Position numbers and translations under genes: made by a program
Notes under the pieces: model-generated
What the model saw: only the letters and a program-made list of their open reading frames with translations
Told to the model about the DNA's origin: nothing
The model's database searches: none
Assembly: GCA_903813345.2 (NCBI GenBank)
Contig: CAIIXF020000010.1
Coordinates: 6,131,169 to 6,195,168, forward strand
Length of the DNA stretch: 64,000 nt
Direction: 5' to 3'
DNA from: Owenia fusiformis
Taxonomy: Eukaryota; Annelida; Polychaeta; Sabellida; Oweniidae
In this document: piece by piece, positions 34,840 through 47,304 of the stretch
How positions within the stretch are numbered: the stretch's first letter is position 1
Layout of the letters: each line of letters begins with the position of its first letter

Positions 34840-35567
34840 GTCTGTCTGTATGCAATTCCTCTACAACAATAGGTATTTTTACGTTGGTAAGCTCCATTTT
34901 GAACATCGTAAAAATCGATAACTTGTCATCTTTTCTGTGTTAGATTTTAAATTATGACTTTAAACAGCTTTAAACCTTGTAATTACAACTATCCTAAGCA
35001 GAGAACACGTATGTCTGGAATTCGCTCATTAGGAAAGTAAGATTTGAAAATGTAGTTGCAACACCATGTTTGTTATTATCAAACATAGCTATACTAATCA
35101 ATGTCTACAAAATTGCACGTAACTGCAACTTTGTAAGGTCCATATACGAACTTCATGGATGCGCTCAGACGTGAAGTTGATTTAGAATTTTGAACCATTT
35201 CAAAATTCAATGGCAACCATACCGTTCTGTAATTAGATTGAGTGACAACGTACTTCAAACAAGTTGACCTATCTACACAAAGAACGTAATTGCCGTTCTT
35301 CGACGCTACTAGGGACGCGTTCACGACGTTTTTCAATCGGATATCAATTGCAGTATTGCATTTAGCCCGTTTTACGACTTTTTTTTGTAGGACTGGAAAG
35401 AACTGCTGAGAACTAGTTTGGTGAGGCAGGGGGGTTAGGAAAGTAACACATCTTTGACGTCATTGGAATAATTTCTTTAACATCTTACAAATGTATCATC
35501 ATATTCTACAAGTAAGTTTATTAGAATCGCATCCTGGTCGAGACATGTAATCACTAAAGACAATGAA
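34840..35567 (+). repeat. Segmental duplication, unit 2, with transposon insertion
   Basis: Second copy of 33710-34375. The middle of the unit is displaced by a CTATCACACC-family fragment at about 35112-35437, after which similarity to unit 1 resumes at GACGTCATTGGAATAATTT. The duplication therefore most likely predates the insertion. Confidence 0.85.
35112..35437. mobile_element. CTATCACACC element, fragment F
   Basis: The right end is GAACTAGTTTGGTGAGGCAG followed by GGGGGTTA. Internal blocks AACTTCATGGA, TTCAAAATTC.ATGGC and ACCATACCGTTCTGTAAT match copies A and E. The left terminus is missing or highly diverged. Confidence 0.75.
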
Positions 35568-35569
35568 TT

Positions 35570-38555
35570 GCAGCTGCCATTTCGGCGAGCTTCGTGAAGA
35601 TCTCCTGTTGTATTGTATACTGCCTATTGTACTCTTAAAATTTGGCTATTAATCTCCAAAAGAACACGGCAAAGGAAAAATTGCTTTCATAAAGGAATCT
35701 CGAGCTCCTATTTTAGAATGATCCGGGGGTTGACATTCCCCTTAAGGTATTTTTCCCAGGTAGGAATATGATTTGGAATATAAATATTGGAAAGTGGAGA
35801 AATCCAATTTTCTTTATTGTTTATGACCGAATCTTCTCTCTTTAGACAAGAACAAAAGACATATGTTTTTTCACTTTACCTAATCTCTCGAAATAAATCA
35901 AGCTTTATGAGGTGTATCTTTCTTATAATACGCTTGCATAGTCAAATGTTATATCACAAGTCGCAATAAAAACTATCAATTCTATCCCTTAATGGTAATT
36001 ATTCCTATTTCCATGCAATTCATCTTGGTCGTCCTGCTCTTAGATGTACATTGTTTTCAAGATTTTATTCTCTATAGCTCTAAATTGAAAAATATCTTTG
36101 ACGCATCCGATTATTTCAAGCAATGGTTTCGCTGTTCCACCACGATTACGTAAATCTACCATCAGTCAGCGTTTTGTTTTCAGATCTGTATATCACTACT
36201 TGCTTGCTGATCGATATCACCTTTGAAATTTTGTTTTTATGACACGGGTTCGTTCCTTAGTCATACATGAGTTACTTGTAACTTTTCTTTGATGATCATA
36301 CAAATAAAGATTACGTGTTGTATGCAATGAGGAGAAGATGGAATATGGATGACAAGATTTTACCGAAAAACTTCTATTTGACCGATATTATAAAAGCAAG
36401 ATGGCAGCTCATATGTTTATCAACTTTAGAATTTGCTAATCTCTAACTTGTGTACTTTGTAAAAAACCGATATATGTAGTTTTCCTTCAGCTCGACTTAG
36501 TTCTTACTTCAATGAGAGTTTTCTTAAGGTTTGCTTTCCATTCGTTCAAAAAGGGAATAGTTCTGAAAGATTGACATTTGCATTTCTAGAAAATATAAGT
36601 TCGCAGGAGGTTCTTATTTTGGTCTACTCATTTCTAGAAGGCTCTGGTATTTGAAGACTGATAATGAACGAACTAGCATAATTCAGGACATTTTTATACC
36701 GACTAGTATTGCCCGTTCTTGTATGTTATAGTCTCCACCTTTTTCGTAGACAGGGGACTTATATTTACTACTTCCTCACGAAAAATCACAAACATTGCAC
36801 TTTATTAAAATAAAACATGACATCTTTAAAGCGTATCATCGGATTGATCTTTTCTATTGCCTACCAGCGGTTTTGTTGATTAATTTTCACACAAAAAAGG
36901 CGTCTTGATTTCTCCTAGCCTGCTTACTAAAATGACATTGAAGACATGAGTGATGCAAAAGGCCAAATAAGCAATAGCGTACATCCAAAACGAATTTAGG
37001 ATTTACCAATCTTTCATTTGACATTGATGTAGAAAGTCCCACGAGTCTGTCCCACACAACTGGATGGAGCTGTAGACATGTCCATTGTGGTTGTAAGATT
37101 GTAATCCTTTTTATAAATCAACGTTTTCAGGTTTTAAGGGATTCTGGGAGATACCAAGTGACAAAATATTGCTTCTAGGACGAGATCAAACAACTTTGAC
37201 ATATTGTTTACCCTTCCTATTTTGCAATTTAACAATCAACGCAAGTCATACCATATATTGGACAAATTCATAAAAATATTTTTTGATTGATGAAATCATC
37301 GATTATAATATAAAACCGGAAGTATGATCTGTGACGTCCGTGTGTGAATATTTCAATTATTCAGATTTTGCCGTGGATTCGACCTTAAATGCTTCTCAAT
37401 GATCTTCTAATGCTTACTTTGATTTCTATTAGTAAATGTTTTGACATCCCGCTTCATAAATAAATCATTATCACCATTGACTCGACTCGAAAATTCTGTA
37501 AAAATTGAAAAAATATGTGTGTACTGTGTGTAAATTGTTGCGTTTCTAGTGAAAATATGTATACACATCCTTTTCCATCAGTTTAAAAAATGTAAGTCAC
37601 CGACATATGTGTATATTTTCCCAAAGCCTCGTGAAAACGAGATCAAGTCTAAAGATCGGGGGTCTGGAAAAGGTATATTGATCAGCAAGAATGAATCACT
37701 AGAGCGACAATACTCAACCTGACAATAGATATTCGATGATTGTTTCCGAGATGGTTCAATGAAACCAGATGTCTTAATTAAGGTCTTTATTGTTATATTA
37801 TTTATTTATCATTAAATATTTTTATTATAATGTTACTAGTGTTAAAAGTATATGTCAAATAAGACAAATACAATTTATAACTAAAACACAACCAGCCGTG
37901 CGATGTTGGCTTAGGTCCTTCCATAATCTGCACCAATGGTATGTTAATTAAATAGAATGTTCTATTATATATGAAAATATGAAAATTGAATACTGTGAAG
38001 AGATATGTAACATCTTTTTTTGCCATTGATACAGAGATGAATGACTCATTAGAATTAAGATTGATCAGATGTTGATCTATCTATTCAGCTGAACTTGACG
38101 CAGTAGAATCATAAAACGATATTAACTATAACGAAAAAGCGAAAATGTCATGTCAGCCTCTTCCCATTTGACAATAAACCCCGATAACAACTATGCAACT
38201 ATTTTCTTCTGGGACGAAATGCCTGATATCTGGCTGATAAATATTCGAAAAAATGACAAATTACCTCCGATAATGTCACAGACGGACGTCTGTATTGTAA
38301 AATATTTGCTATTCTTAATCGTGACACTGTTGCCTAAGGGCATGTCATTTACGTTGACGCATTAATTGAACCCATAGAGAGCGCAACCAAGAAAACATCG
38401 TAAGATGAAGATCTGTACGAACAGGATAATTAAGATGAAATAATGAGTAGTTCTAAAGAAGAATATAATTGGATCAAATCTGAAGTCTAAAGTCAGATTT
38501 GAACTTCTGAAAACTTATAGATGATTTTCAAAAATTGAAGTCAGTCTAAACAGTA
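35570..38555. other. No gene recognised
   Basis: Largely featureless AT-rich DNA. It contains a ~71-bp foldback at 37552-37622 (GAAAATATGTATACACAT facing ATATGTGTATATTTTC). Short frames (60-74 codons) show no motifs. Confidence 0.45.
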
Positions 38556-38560
38556 TTTGT

Positions 38561-39315
38561 TAAACCCTATCACACCAAACTAGTTCTTACCTGTTCTTGC
38601 CATGCCTAAGAAAACGTCGTAAAACGGGCTTAGGTAGAAAGCAACTTACTTTTTCACCCATTGGAATACATGTAAAATTGGCAAAGTTCAAATCATAATT
38701 TCTCAAATCCCAGCCCATCGAATCCTCGCATCCATTCAGATCATGTAGTCCTATTCAAAAACTTCCCGTTCAGTTATATGGTGAAAAAAACATCCCACGA
38801 ACGAAAAAAGATTTTGCTACATTTATAAGCGAGCATTGATTTCTGGGCCTGAAAAAAGCACGTAGGACCTGATTACCTCATTGATTTACTGAGACCGCCA
38901 AAAATATAATTCAAATTTTTGGTTCAAAATTATAATCTGTCAGCGGTCCCTGACACTCCTGCTAGCTATTACCAAACATTAATTGTCAATGCATGTACAC
39001 ATATACGTGCCATACATCTACAAAGTAGCAAACGAGTGTTTTAAGTACTACTTTTCCTATACCATGACCAAAACAAATCGCACGTGAGTTGTATTGACCC
39101 TTAATCTGGCTGTGGTCGGGAAATATGTCTAAAATAATAGCTACTTCGTTCATAAACAGTCTTCAATCTCATTCGCAGTTCGTTCAGGTCGCACCACGTC
39201 GGTGTGCAACGTCGTATAACGCGTCCCTCAGTCTATAGGTCATCATGACCTGATTACAGAACGGTATGGTTTTTGAGAACGTAGTGAGAACTAGTTTGGT
39301 GTGATAGTAGGGTTA
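38561..39315 (-). mobile_element. CTATCACACC element, copy C (rearranged)
   Basis: The left end TAAACCCTATCACACCAAAC and the right end GGTGTGATAGTAGGGTTA bound a copy inverted relative to A and E. Most of the left module is deleted: after ACAGAACGGTATGG the sequence jumps to GAGAACGTAGTGAGAACTAG. It is split by another insertion at 38633-39100. Confidence 0.82.
38633..39100. mobile_element. Harbinger-like MITE nested in copy C
   Basis: A 468-bp segment interrupts copy C between AAAACGGGC and ATCTGGCTGTGG, sequences that are nearly contiguous in copies A, B and E. TTA is found on both sides (38630-38632 and 39101-39103), fitting a 3-bp target duplication. The ends are weakly inverted: GGTAGAAAGCAACTTAC and, as complement of the right end, GGGTCAATACAACTCAC. 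TTA duplication with GG-starting ends is typical of PIF/Harbinger elements. There is no transposase. Confidence 0.6.
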
Positions 39316-39457
39316 TTACTATCACACCAAACTAGTTCTCACTACGTTCTCGAAAACAGACTTAAACTGTGCACGAAAGGATTTGACGTACTAAGAACCG
39401 TTTTGGGACTGTTTACAAACTCTATCAAGCTACCCGAACGAGTAGGTCATCCAGACA
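39316..39457 (+). mobile_element. CTATCACACC element, truncated copy D
   Basis: Starts with TTACTATCACACCAAACTAG a few bases after copy C ends and follows the left module of copy A (ACGTTCTCGAAAAC, GATTTGACGTACTAAGAACC, CGAACGAGTAGGTC). It stops near 39457. C and D together form a head-to-head pair around GTGATAGTAGGGTTATTACT. Confidence 0.8.
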
Positions 39458-39582
39458 TAACAATATGTCACCACTTTTTGATGGTGACATAATAACATAA
39501 TTAATCAGTGGTTTCAATTTCTAAAATTTGAGATATATTATAGGATTATCCTCTTCGTTTTAAAGAATCTGAATATCTTATA

Positions 39583-40639
39583 CAATGGTCGTTCGAAAAG
39601 TTTTGCGCAAATGCTTCTCAAAAGAAGAGATTTTATTATTTTTACATGGAATTTTTTTTATAGTATCACCTATCTTATATTCATATCTGAAACTTCAGGA
39701 CTATACACAATATACTTCTAGAGATACATTGACTTTTAAATGTGAACCAATGGTATCATGGTCCATATGACGTCATTCTTGAATTGGTTTTGTGAATGCC
39801 TTGAAAGGCTGAAATTGTTCGGTCAATCTGTGTTCTTTGAACAGATAGTCAGGCTATGTTATAATTGACTTATAATCAATCAAAATATAGAGTTCTTATG
39901 TAGTCTTCCGTAGCAGGAATGCATTCTTTGTTGCATTCTGTCCACCAGTCTTTGAAACCATATCTGAACCCTCCTACCTATAGGATGTCAAGCTATAGCT
40001 ACCTTCAATACATTTCCCTTTGTCTAATTCCATCTTAGAATACTATTAGCAATGCCTATAGGAGTCATCGTATGCAATGTCTTAATGCATGAATGATTTT
40101 AACTTGTGTAATTCTGTTTTCCCATTCTTTAACAGGTATTCTATCATTGTTTTCTGCCTCAACTTTATCATTATGAGCCATATTCTCCAATATTTCATAA
40201 ATTGATTTGAGAACTTTGATAACGTCATAAAATCAGGTGATTTATTCAAGATGTTTGAAGAGTATGTTTATGGTCATTCTTTGGCAATTCTTAAGAAAAT
40301 ACAATGAGAATTATTGATATAAGATTCATTTTTGCCACGAGAACAATACTAGATATTGCTTAAATGTAAGTTGATAGTTCATATACGTAAATTTGGGCAT
40401 GTTTAGTGATATTGTGCTTTATATATTACTTGTTTTCTCTTTAAAAATGATATGTACCGTGCCGCCGTCACCTTGGTTACCTTAGCAACCATACAATGTT
40501 AAGTAATAATCATACTACCATGAAAACTTGAAAGTGTAAGGGAATAAGACGGGGGCACAAACTTACCAAATATGAACAAGAATGGCTAATTATTTTTATA
40601 ATTAGATATATTTGTGCTAAACTTTTTGAACAACCCTTG
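39583..40639 (-). mobile_element. TA-flanked TIR element (GTTGTTCAAAAAGTTT family), copy 1
   Basis: A 1,057-bp element between TA dinucleotides. The left end is CAATGGTCGTTCGAAAAGTT and the right end is the complement of CAAGGGTTGTTCAAAAAGTT. It aligns end to end, in inverse orientation, with the element at 62211-62996. The cores are related too, for example the complement of 'ggagaatatggct..aataaagtt'. Neither copy has an intact long frame. This is a Tc1/mariner-type element, probably non-autonomous. Confidence 0.85.
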
Positions 40640-40944
40640 TACATATATTTCTATAATTCTTTAATTTGTCAGCTTGAAATGAAATAATTCACGTTTTTTA
40701 TTTGTCCTTGTTGAAATATTGTATTAGGGGTGTCTATTTTCCTAGTGGTTAATTTGCCGAATCGTCAAATTTTATCATTTTCTTAATTTTAATTTTCCTA
40801 ATGACAAGAAACTTCCCACTGGGTAACATTGTGAAGATAAAAATTTGCGACGTTTAATTATCAGAACCTGTCAAAAAATTAGGACTTATACAGTGTTTTC
40901 TTGATAACTAATTTATTTGAAAATAAGATTTCACTTACTTACTA

Positions 40945-41735
40945 GATGTTAAAATTCACGGACCGAGAAAATTCAACACGAAGCCATAATACAATACTTT
41001 CAGCTGCAAATTACAATAATTCTGCTTTACCTGCCATTGAAAAGACACAAGAGACTTTTTACCCTTTAAGTATTCAAATAATTGTTCATAATATACAATT
41101 GTGTCAGCTGGCACATCTCATTGATGATGGTGCTATTACAAATTAATAATCAAGTCGCGATGAATGTCACACGCACTATACTGTAATGACCAAGGTTGAT
41201 AACTAAACAAACTAAATTGATCAACTTTCAAATAAGATCGCACGATACGAAACACTTATAAAGTGTGGTTACTATTGGAAGAATGTACGCATCGGTGTTG
41301 CAGTTCTTGTGAGATCCACGTATCCCATCATGATAAATCATGACATCTCAATTCTTCTAAGCCCTGAGATATGTTTCCATCACCAGCTATCCGCTGTAGA
41401 AATAAATTGGCAGATACAGCGTCATCTTCAATTTGTATTTCTACTGAAAATAACTGGTCAGCAAGATGTTATCGGACTCTTGATAATTACTAATTACTCC
41501 TTATATCAAGGCCTCGTCATTAGTCGACCATGAGAGATCACAACCTCCTATCAGCTATCAGTTCCTTTCTAGAATTGCTAGTTTGAAAACGGAAAGATGT
41601 GATGAGTATCATTAGCCCAAACTTCGTTACTGTAACACCTTGTCAAATATCATCCTTAGCTAAGAGTTACTTTACTATACATGACTACATAGACTATTAA
41701 AGCAATATTAGCGTATACGTATTCGTATTTCATCT
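40945..41735. other. No gene recognised
   Basis: Two short plus frames (66 and 74 codons) lack motifs. The block at 41340-41372 repeats 27845-27878, and 41580-41670 resembles 42772-42870 (GATGTGATGAG...CTTCGTTACT). Confidence 0.4.
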
Positions 41736-42535
41736 TACCTTACTATCACACCAAACTAGTTCTCACTACGTTCTCGAAAACGGGCTTTAACTGTGTACGA
41801 ACGGACTGGACGTACTTAGAACCGTTTGGGGTCTATTTACAAACTTCATCGAACGTACTTTAATGGGTAGGTCCTCTAGAACTTAGAACATGCTCAAAAT
41901 GTTCTCTTGGTCGTCACGTTCTACAATTAGAACGAGTGACAACCTACTAACGACGAGCTGGACGTACTACGAACGGAACCGTCGTACTTCAATCCTACTA
42001 GGGACGTTTTTAGAACGAGTTGAACTGTCTGAGGAGGTATTGAGAACGAGACAGAACTAATTGCAAACGGCTAAAACTGATTAAGAACGTATTTATCAAC
42101 GAGTTAGCAAAAAATATAGCTATCACACCAAGCAAGTTGCCACTGCGTTCTTCAAAACTGGTTTTAAACTGTGTGGGAACGGAATGAATGTAGCTACATT
42201 CTACGGTCTGTTTACGAACTTCATGGACTTTCCCGGACGGGGAATGTGATTTAAAATTTTGAATCAATTCAAAATTCGATGGCGACCATACCGTTCTGTA
42301 ATCAGGTCATCATGGCCTTCTAGACTAAGGGACGAGTTATACGACGTTGCACACCGACGTGGTGCGACCTGAACGAACTGTGAATGAGATGGACGTATTA
42401 AAGACTGTTTATGAACGAAGTAGCTAATTATTTTAGACATATTTCCCGACCACAGCCAGATTGAGCCCGTTTTACGACGTTTTCGTAGGACTGGCAAGAA
42501 CGGGTAAGAAATAGTTTGGTGTGATAGGGCGGTTA
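41736..42535. mobile_element. CTATCACACC element, copy E
   Basis: The left end is TACCTTACTATCACACCAAA and the right end GGTGTGATAGGGCGGTTA. It shares the composite layout of copies A and B, with the internal terminus TAGCTATCACACCAAGCAAG at 42117. The interior is rich in GAACG, ACGTAC and CGACG. A 91-codon minus frame (42264-42539) resembles the first part of the frame in copy A, but no function is recognised. Confidence 0.87.
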
Positions 42536-42539
42536 TCAA

Positions 42540-44145
42540 TCACAACTGATTTTATTCTCTTTTGATTGGGTAAAAAATTGACAATGTGTTTTAATTTACA
42601 TGTGACCCAGAGTACAAATTAAGTTTTTTCACATAGATGCACTGATTGAAATGTCAATTGTTAGCTATTTTTGAAGGATGATTTTTTTTAAATGTATAAT
42701 TGAGGACGTACACTAGTACAGAAAAACGTCCACGGTAAACTGTTTCTTACAAAATTAAAGGGGGGGGGTCTGTAAACAGAAAAATGTGATGAGCGTCATT
42801 ACTAGCTTGAACTTCGTTACTCTTACATTATTATGTAACCACAACGTACTTGTTAGAGATCATCCTCAAAATAAAGAGCTGTATAACTATTCAAATATAA
42901 TGAAGGACGTAAACAGTAAAATGTCTAAAGGGTAAACAGGTTTGGAACCCTAACCCAGTAAAAACTTGTTTAGTTTATTTTTGACATTAGAGCTGTATAT
43001 AGCCTTCATTTCAACCAAAATATTATTTCCCGAATACTATCTAATATATATGCAAATACATAATAATCATTAGCGGCAAAATGTAGAATACTTGCAAAAC
43101 AAGCATACATTAAGAATAAAATTAACGAATGTATACAAATATTAATCATTTATGTTCAGTCGAGAGTAACGAATTACCAAATAAATCAGGTTGGCGTGCG
43201 GTTTCCCGCATTTTTTGGCTTCCGAGGGTGAGCTGTATTGTTAGTGTGGTAGATTGCTAGCTGTTTAGGTTCATTCTGGGCTTTGGTCGCCTACGCATAA
43301 ACACCTCACAAAATAAATTTTAAGAAATGCCGATAGCTGGAGGGGTTATTCCATACCTTTCCTAATTGTAAGATTTTATGGTGTGAAGGACCCAAAATCA
43401 ATCGTTTTTAATATAATTCCATTAACACACTTCTTAGTCATTATAATTCAGATGCAAAAAAACAATCTGTGCTACCACTTTATACAACACTTTGTCATTG
43501 CACATATAGATATACAGAACTGTTTTGTGCATTCCATATTTATTGTAATTATACATTTCATCTATTGTTTTGTAGCATACGAATAAAGCGACCCCAAGCC
43601 ATTTGCTTATTCTCTTAGATGATGTCATTTTATTTTTTAACGGGGTGAAAAGTACGGTACAGAAGAAATATTAGTAGATTGTTCGATCTGTTCTAGTTGG
43701 AATTTAGCATCGGAATCATTAAAAAGAACAAAAACGTGGTCCATTAAAGTGTCATGTTTCAGAGGTTCAGAGGTGTTCACCTTAGACACCGTGTTAGAGG
43801 GATGTTCGAGTTGTATCAATTGGCTAAGTATGAGAAATTACGTATTAAAGCTAGGGTTGTTTACACGACGTATTATAGACATTAGTCTCAATGGGCTAAC
43901 TTTACAAAACACATTAATAAAGCGTATAATCTTTTTAGGAAAGACCGAAATAACAAAAATACTGTAAATCAAATTATATTTGTTATTTGACATCAGCAAA
44001 AACAAATCGGATTTCAATCCTTAAATGTTTGGAATTGAGTCAAAATATCCTGTTTGAATATTGTCCTTTTGAAGGATGATTTCTAACTTTCTTATTTTTT
44101 TAGGCCAGATGTAATGGGTTGATAGATACCCTGTGCACCTGTGAT
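42540..44145. other. No gene recognised
   Basis: Short overlapping frames on both strands (43383-43967) show no domain, signal peptide or splice support. A G-run of 8 is at about 42763. Confidence 0.4.
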
Positions 44146-44148
44146 ATA

Positions 44149-44973
44149 CAAGGCGGCCCAAAGATTGGAAAATTTACTAATTGTACGCAGTAGTGTAGAT
44201 ACCAATGTAAAAGTTTAAATTTTGAATCACAAATTTCAGCTTGAGCCTTCAGTTCGCAACTCGGCTTAACTTCCAATATGTTTACCTTTGAAAATCAAAT
44301 CTGGTAACGGAGCGTATTTTGAGTTATTTTGGGGTCTACGAATTATCAAATATTTTAAAAATATGAATTCTTTAATGATTTTAATATCTTCAATCTGTTT
44401 CCAACAACACCAACGTCTTCATATGCTAATGCGCATTTTTATGTAAAACTAGTTTGCAATCTAAGTGACATCACCGTTAGATTGCATAAACTCTTTGCTT
44501 AACCTCAAACTAAACCAAATGTTGTCTAATCAGGTTAAAAGGAGGAATGTGTTTTAAATATTGTTGTACCATTGGTACATGAGAACTAAAGTTTTTCGAT
44601 AAAAAAAACATGCGATGATGAATGATATGCATCGGATTGACATATCACTTATCAAGAGACGCGTGTGACTTTGTGTGAAGATTCAAATACATCCACAACT
44701 TTCCGAACTAGAGTCATTCAATGAAATAAAGTTTCACATATCACATTTTGATAACATTGGGTAAGACTACAATAAAAGCCAAAGTGGCTTTAAATTAAGA
44801 GAATGCATTCTTTCAACAAACCTTAAGCTAGTTTTTAACTTGTAGCCTACACCTATAATCTTTCCGAATAAACAAATGACTGGACTATGCTTAGCAAATT
44901 ATTGGAATGTAATAGAGAAAAAAAACTTAAATTGCGTACAATCAACACCTTTTCCAACTTTTGGACCACCCTG
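44149..44973. mobile_element. TIR element (GGCGGCCCAAA family)
   Basis: An 825-bp element. The left end is TA then CAAGGCGGCCCAAAGATTGG, with ATTGTACGCA soon after. The right end, complemented, is CAGGGTGGTCCAAAAGTTGG with ATTGTACGCA at a similar distance. The right flank is TT rather than TA, probably a later change. There is no transposase motif. Tc1/mariner-type by its ends. Confidence 0.75.
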
Positions 44974-44979
44974 TTGGCT

Positions 44980-46730
44980 GGAGAAGCTAAGACTATTGCA
45001 ACTATTTAGTAAAATCAGCGTTTTACATTAAGGCGATCATTTGTCTTACTGTTAATATCAAAACACGCTACTCAACTTTTCACAGAAGTGACATGCCATA
45101 CTATTTTGTCTGAAGTCAGGTGATCCAAAATTCTAGTCATGTTTCGATTTTAAGAGATAGTTGTGCAGAAGCTCAGTGGTGTCTAGATTGTTAGGAGACA
45201 TTACATGGGAGATTGCCCAAAACATTGCTTGATCAAATGTAAAAAGCATTCATCACTGTTTCAACGTGGATTCCGTTACTTATATAGCACCAGTAGCCAA
45301 TCATTAAACTATGTAAATTCCTATGTGGTTAATTGCTACAGATTGACATACTAATTACTTTTTGCAAGACAATCACACATTTCTGGGAATTTATAGGAAG
45401 TATTGTATTGTTTATGCATAGAACATAAGCTATGTAATCGTGGTTTTCAGATTATATAGATTTAAAAGACTACGCAATGACATCTTGACGTAGGTTAAGT
45501 CTACTTGAACGACTTCTGTCAAGTATAATTGGCGTACGGAGAGTTATTATTGAGCACACAATACGATGAGAAAATAATTCAAAACTTTGTATAAATCCCC
45601 ATTTATCCTGTTATTATTACGCAATTACGTGAATGAAGCTGTTTTATTGTAAATTTACCCCAGATAAACCCAGGGTATTTTTTAGAATAGAATTCTGTTT
45701 CTTACAATTAGTTCAATCTTTGCTATTATGCGCTATGCTAGCTATACGTGATTGAATAAACTGTCATATGATATGATACGGTATGATATGATATGATATG
45801 ATATGATATGAAATGATGCACTGATTGGGATATGGATTTTATCTTTCAAGGCCTTCGGTCAGAAATCACATCCTCGCTCATGCATGAAATAACCTCAGCT
45901 CTGACATCCGATGGCTGTTCGATACCAGTCAGTGGATGTCATGCACATTGTAGTCGTAACGTTTCGAGGGCATCGATAATTGAGATTTTTGAAATAATCT
46001 AAGGATATTTAATATGTCTGTATTCATAAACATGTTCAAATAAAATTACAGGTACAGGGTGAGCAAGAAGTGAAGATACGTATGTGGTATACTACACTGT
46101 AGTATCTTATCTTAAAAGATTTGTGCAGATTGTAAAGGTACATTATTACAATATAACTTCCAACTTTCATCACATAAATGTGTTAAAGTAACGATTGCCA
46201 TGGCAACGTTGGTCAGAGATCTGTGGAGCAGTTCCAGCAATAAACATTAATACGTATCAGAACGATATAATGTCACTAACCATGGTATAATCAAAGAAAT
46301 CTTATACAAATGCAAGTACAAATGGTTGTTGGATTAATAGGAAAGACGACACGGAATTTACATAATGTACCACAATGCAAAGAAAATATAATATAAATCT
46401 TACAATGGAGTGTCTTGACATTAAATCCTTTTATACAATGCCCCATATTCACCCGATGTCCCTTTAGACTTACCTTTAATGAATATTTGATATGAAAGCA
46501 ATATTTGTTGAAGTTCAACATGCAATTACATGAGATTCGGCTGAAACCAAATGTCATCAGCAATCTGAGAGATGGACAACACCGGATTTGTCACGTCTTT
46601 GAACCTCCGGTCAAGACGCATCACGAAAGCAAACATAATGACATACATGACATTTTTGTATGTATCCCAGATACTCACTGGCTTATTCATGGTCACATGA
46701 TATGAAATAAATTATCTAATTTCCTGAAAA
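44980..46730. other. No gene recognised
   Basis: Contains the pentanucleotide repeat at 45767 and a possible solo element end at 46058 (TACAGGGTGAGCAAGAAGTG). Overlapping 66- and 90-codon frames at 46291-46705 are unsupported. Confidence 0.4.
45767..45817 (+). repeat. (ATATG)n microsatellite
   Basis: Repeated TATGA/ATATG pentanucleotides over about 50 bp, with one interruption (ATACGGTATG). Confidence 0.95.
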
Positions 46731-46734
46731 GTCC

Positions 46735-46844
46735 TTAATCCCTGCTAACAGGGAAGAAGACAAGTACTAATCATCAGAAAGTTTAGTTGACCATGTGACC
46801 AGTCATTAGTACTTTTTATCTTCCCTTTGCGGGCTAGGATAATA
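46735..46844. mobile_element. Small foldback element, ~110 bp
   Basis: Left arm GGGAAGAAGACAAGTACTAA and right arm complement GGGAAGATAAAAAGTACTAA are similar over about 35 nt, with ends TTAATCCCTGCTAAC and (complement) TTATCCTAGCCCGC. Non-coding. Confidence 0.75.
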
Positions 46845-46965
46845 GGAGTTGAATGGCAAAATGCCAGTTAAATGCCAAAAAGAACCTATAAGCATTATAT
46901 GTTGAAGTTAAAATACTTCTTATTTCTGTTGTTGTTTACAGAGTACTTACAGAGTATTGGGTATA

Positions 46966-47040
46966 CGAGGGTTGTCCCAGAAGTAATGCACTATATGCTC
47001 TAACTTTATCAATAAATGATATTTTTCCATGAAATTTTCA
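46966..47040 (+). mobile_element. Solo mariner-type end (GAGGGTTGTCCCAG)
   Basis: TA followed by CGAGGGTTGTCCCAGAAGTA, then T/A-rich sequence: the form of a Tc1/mariner terminus. No complementary end is seen downstream. Confidence 0.5.
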
Positions 47041-47246
47041 GTAAATACTCACCTGTGGAATATGTCAAATACCGCAGGTGAGTAAGGCATACACACCCGT
47101 ATCACAAATACCGCACAACCATGAATATATGCCATATTCCGCGTAACAGAAGTGATCAAGATACAAGCTCGAATCTCAGGTATTGCTTATTATGAATATA
47201 TAACCAGTTTAATTACAGACAATAACTACGTATACATTCTCACATT

Positions 47247-47300
47247 TTTTAATGTTGGAAAATAACGAAATATGCGTCCCTGGGAGCCAATCCCACTTGT
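47247..47300 (+). mobile_element. GGATTGGCTCCCAG MITE, terminal fragment
   Basis: TGTTGGAAAATA..GAAATATG followed by CTGGGAGCCAATCCCACTTG matches the right end of the MITE at 50112-50411. The rest is missing. Confidence 0.6.
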
Positions 47301-47304
47301 TGGC

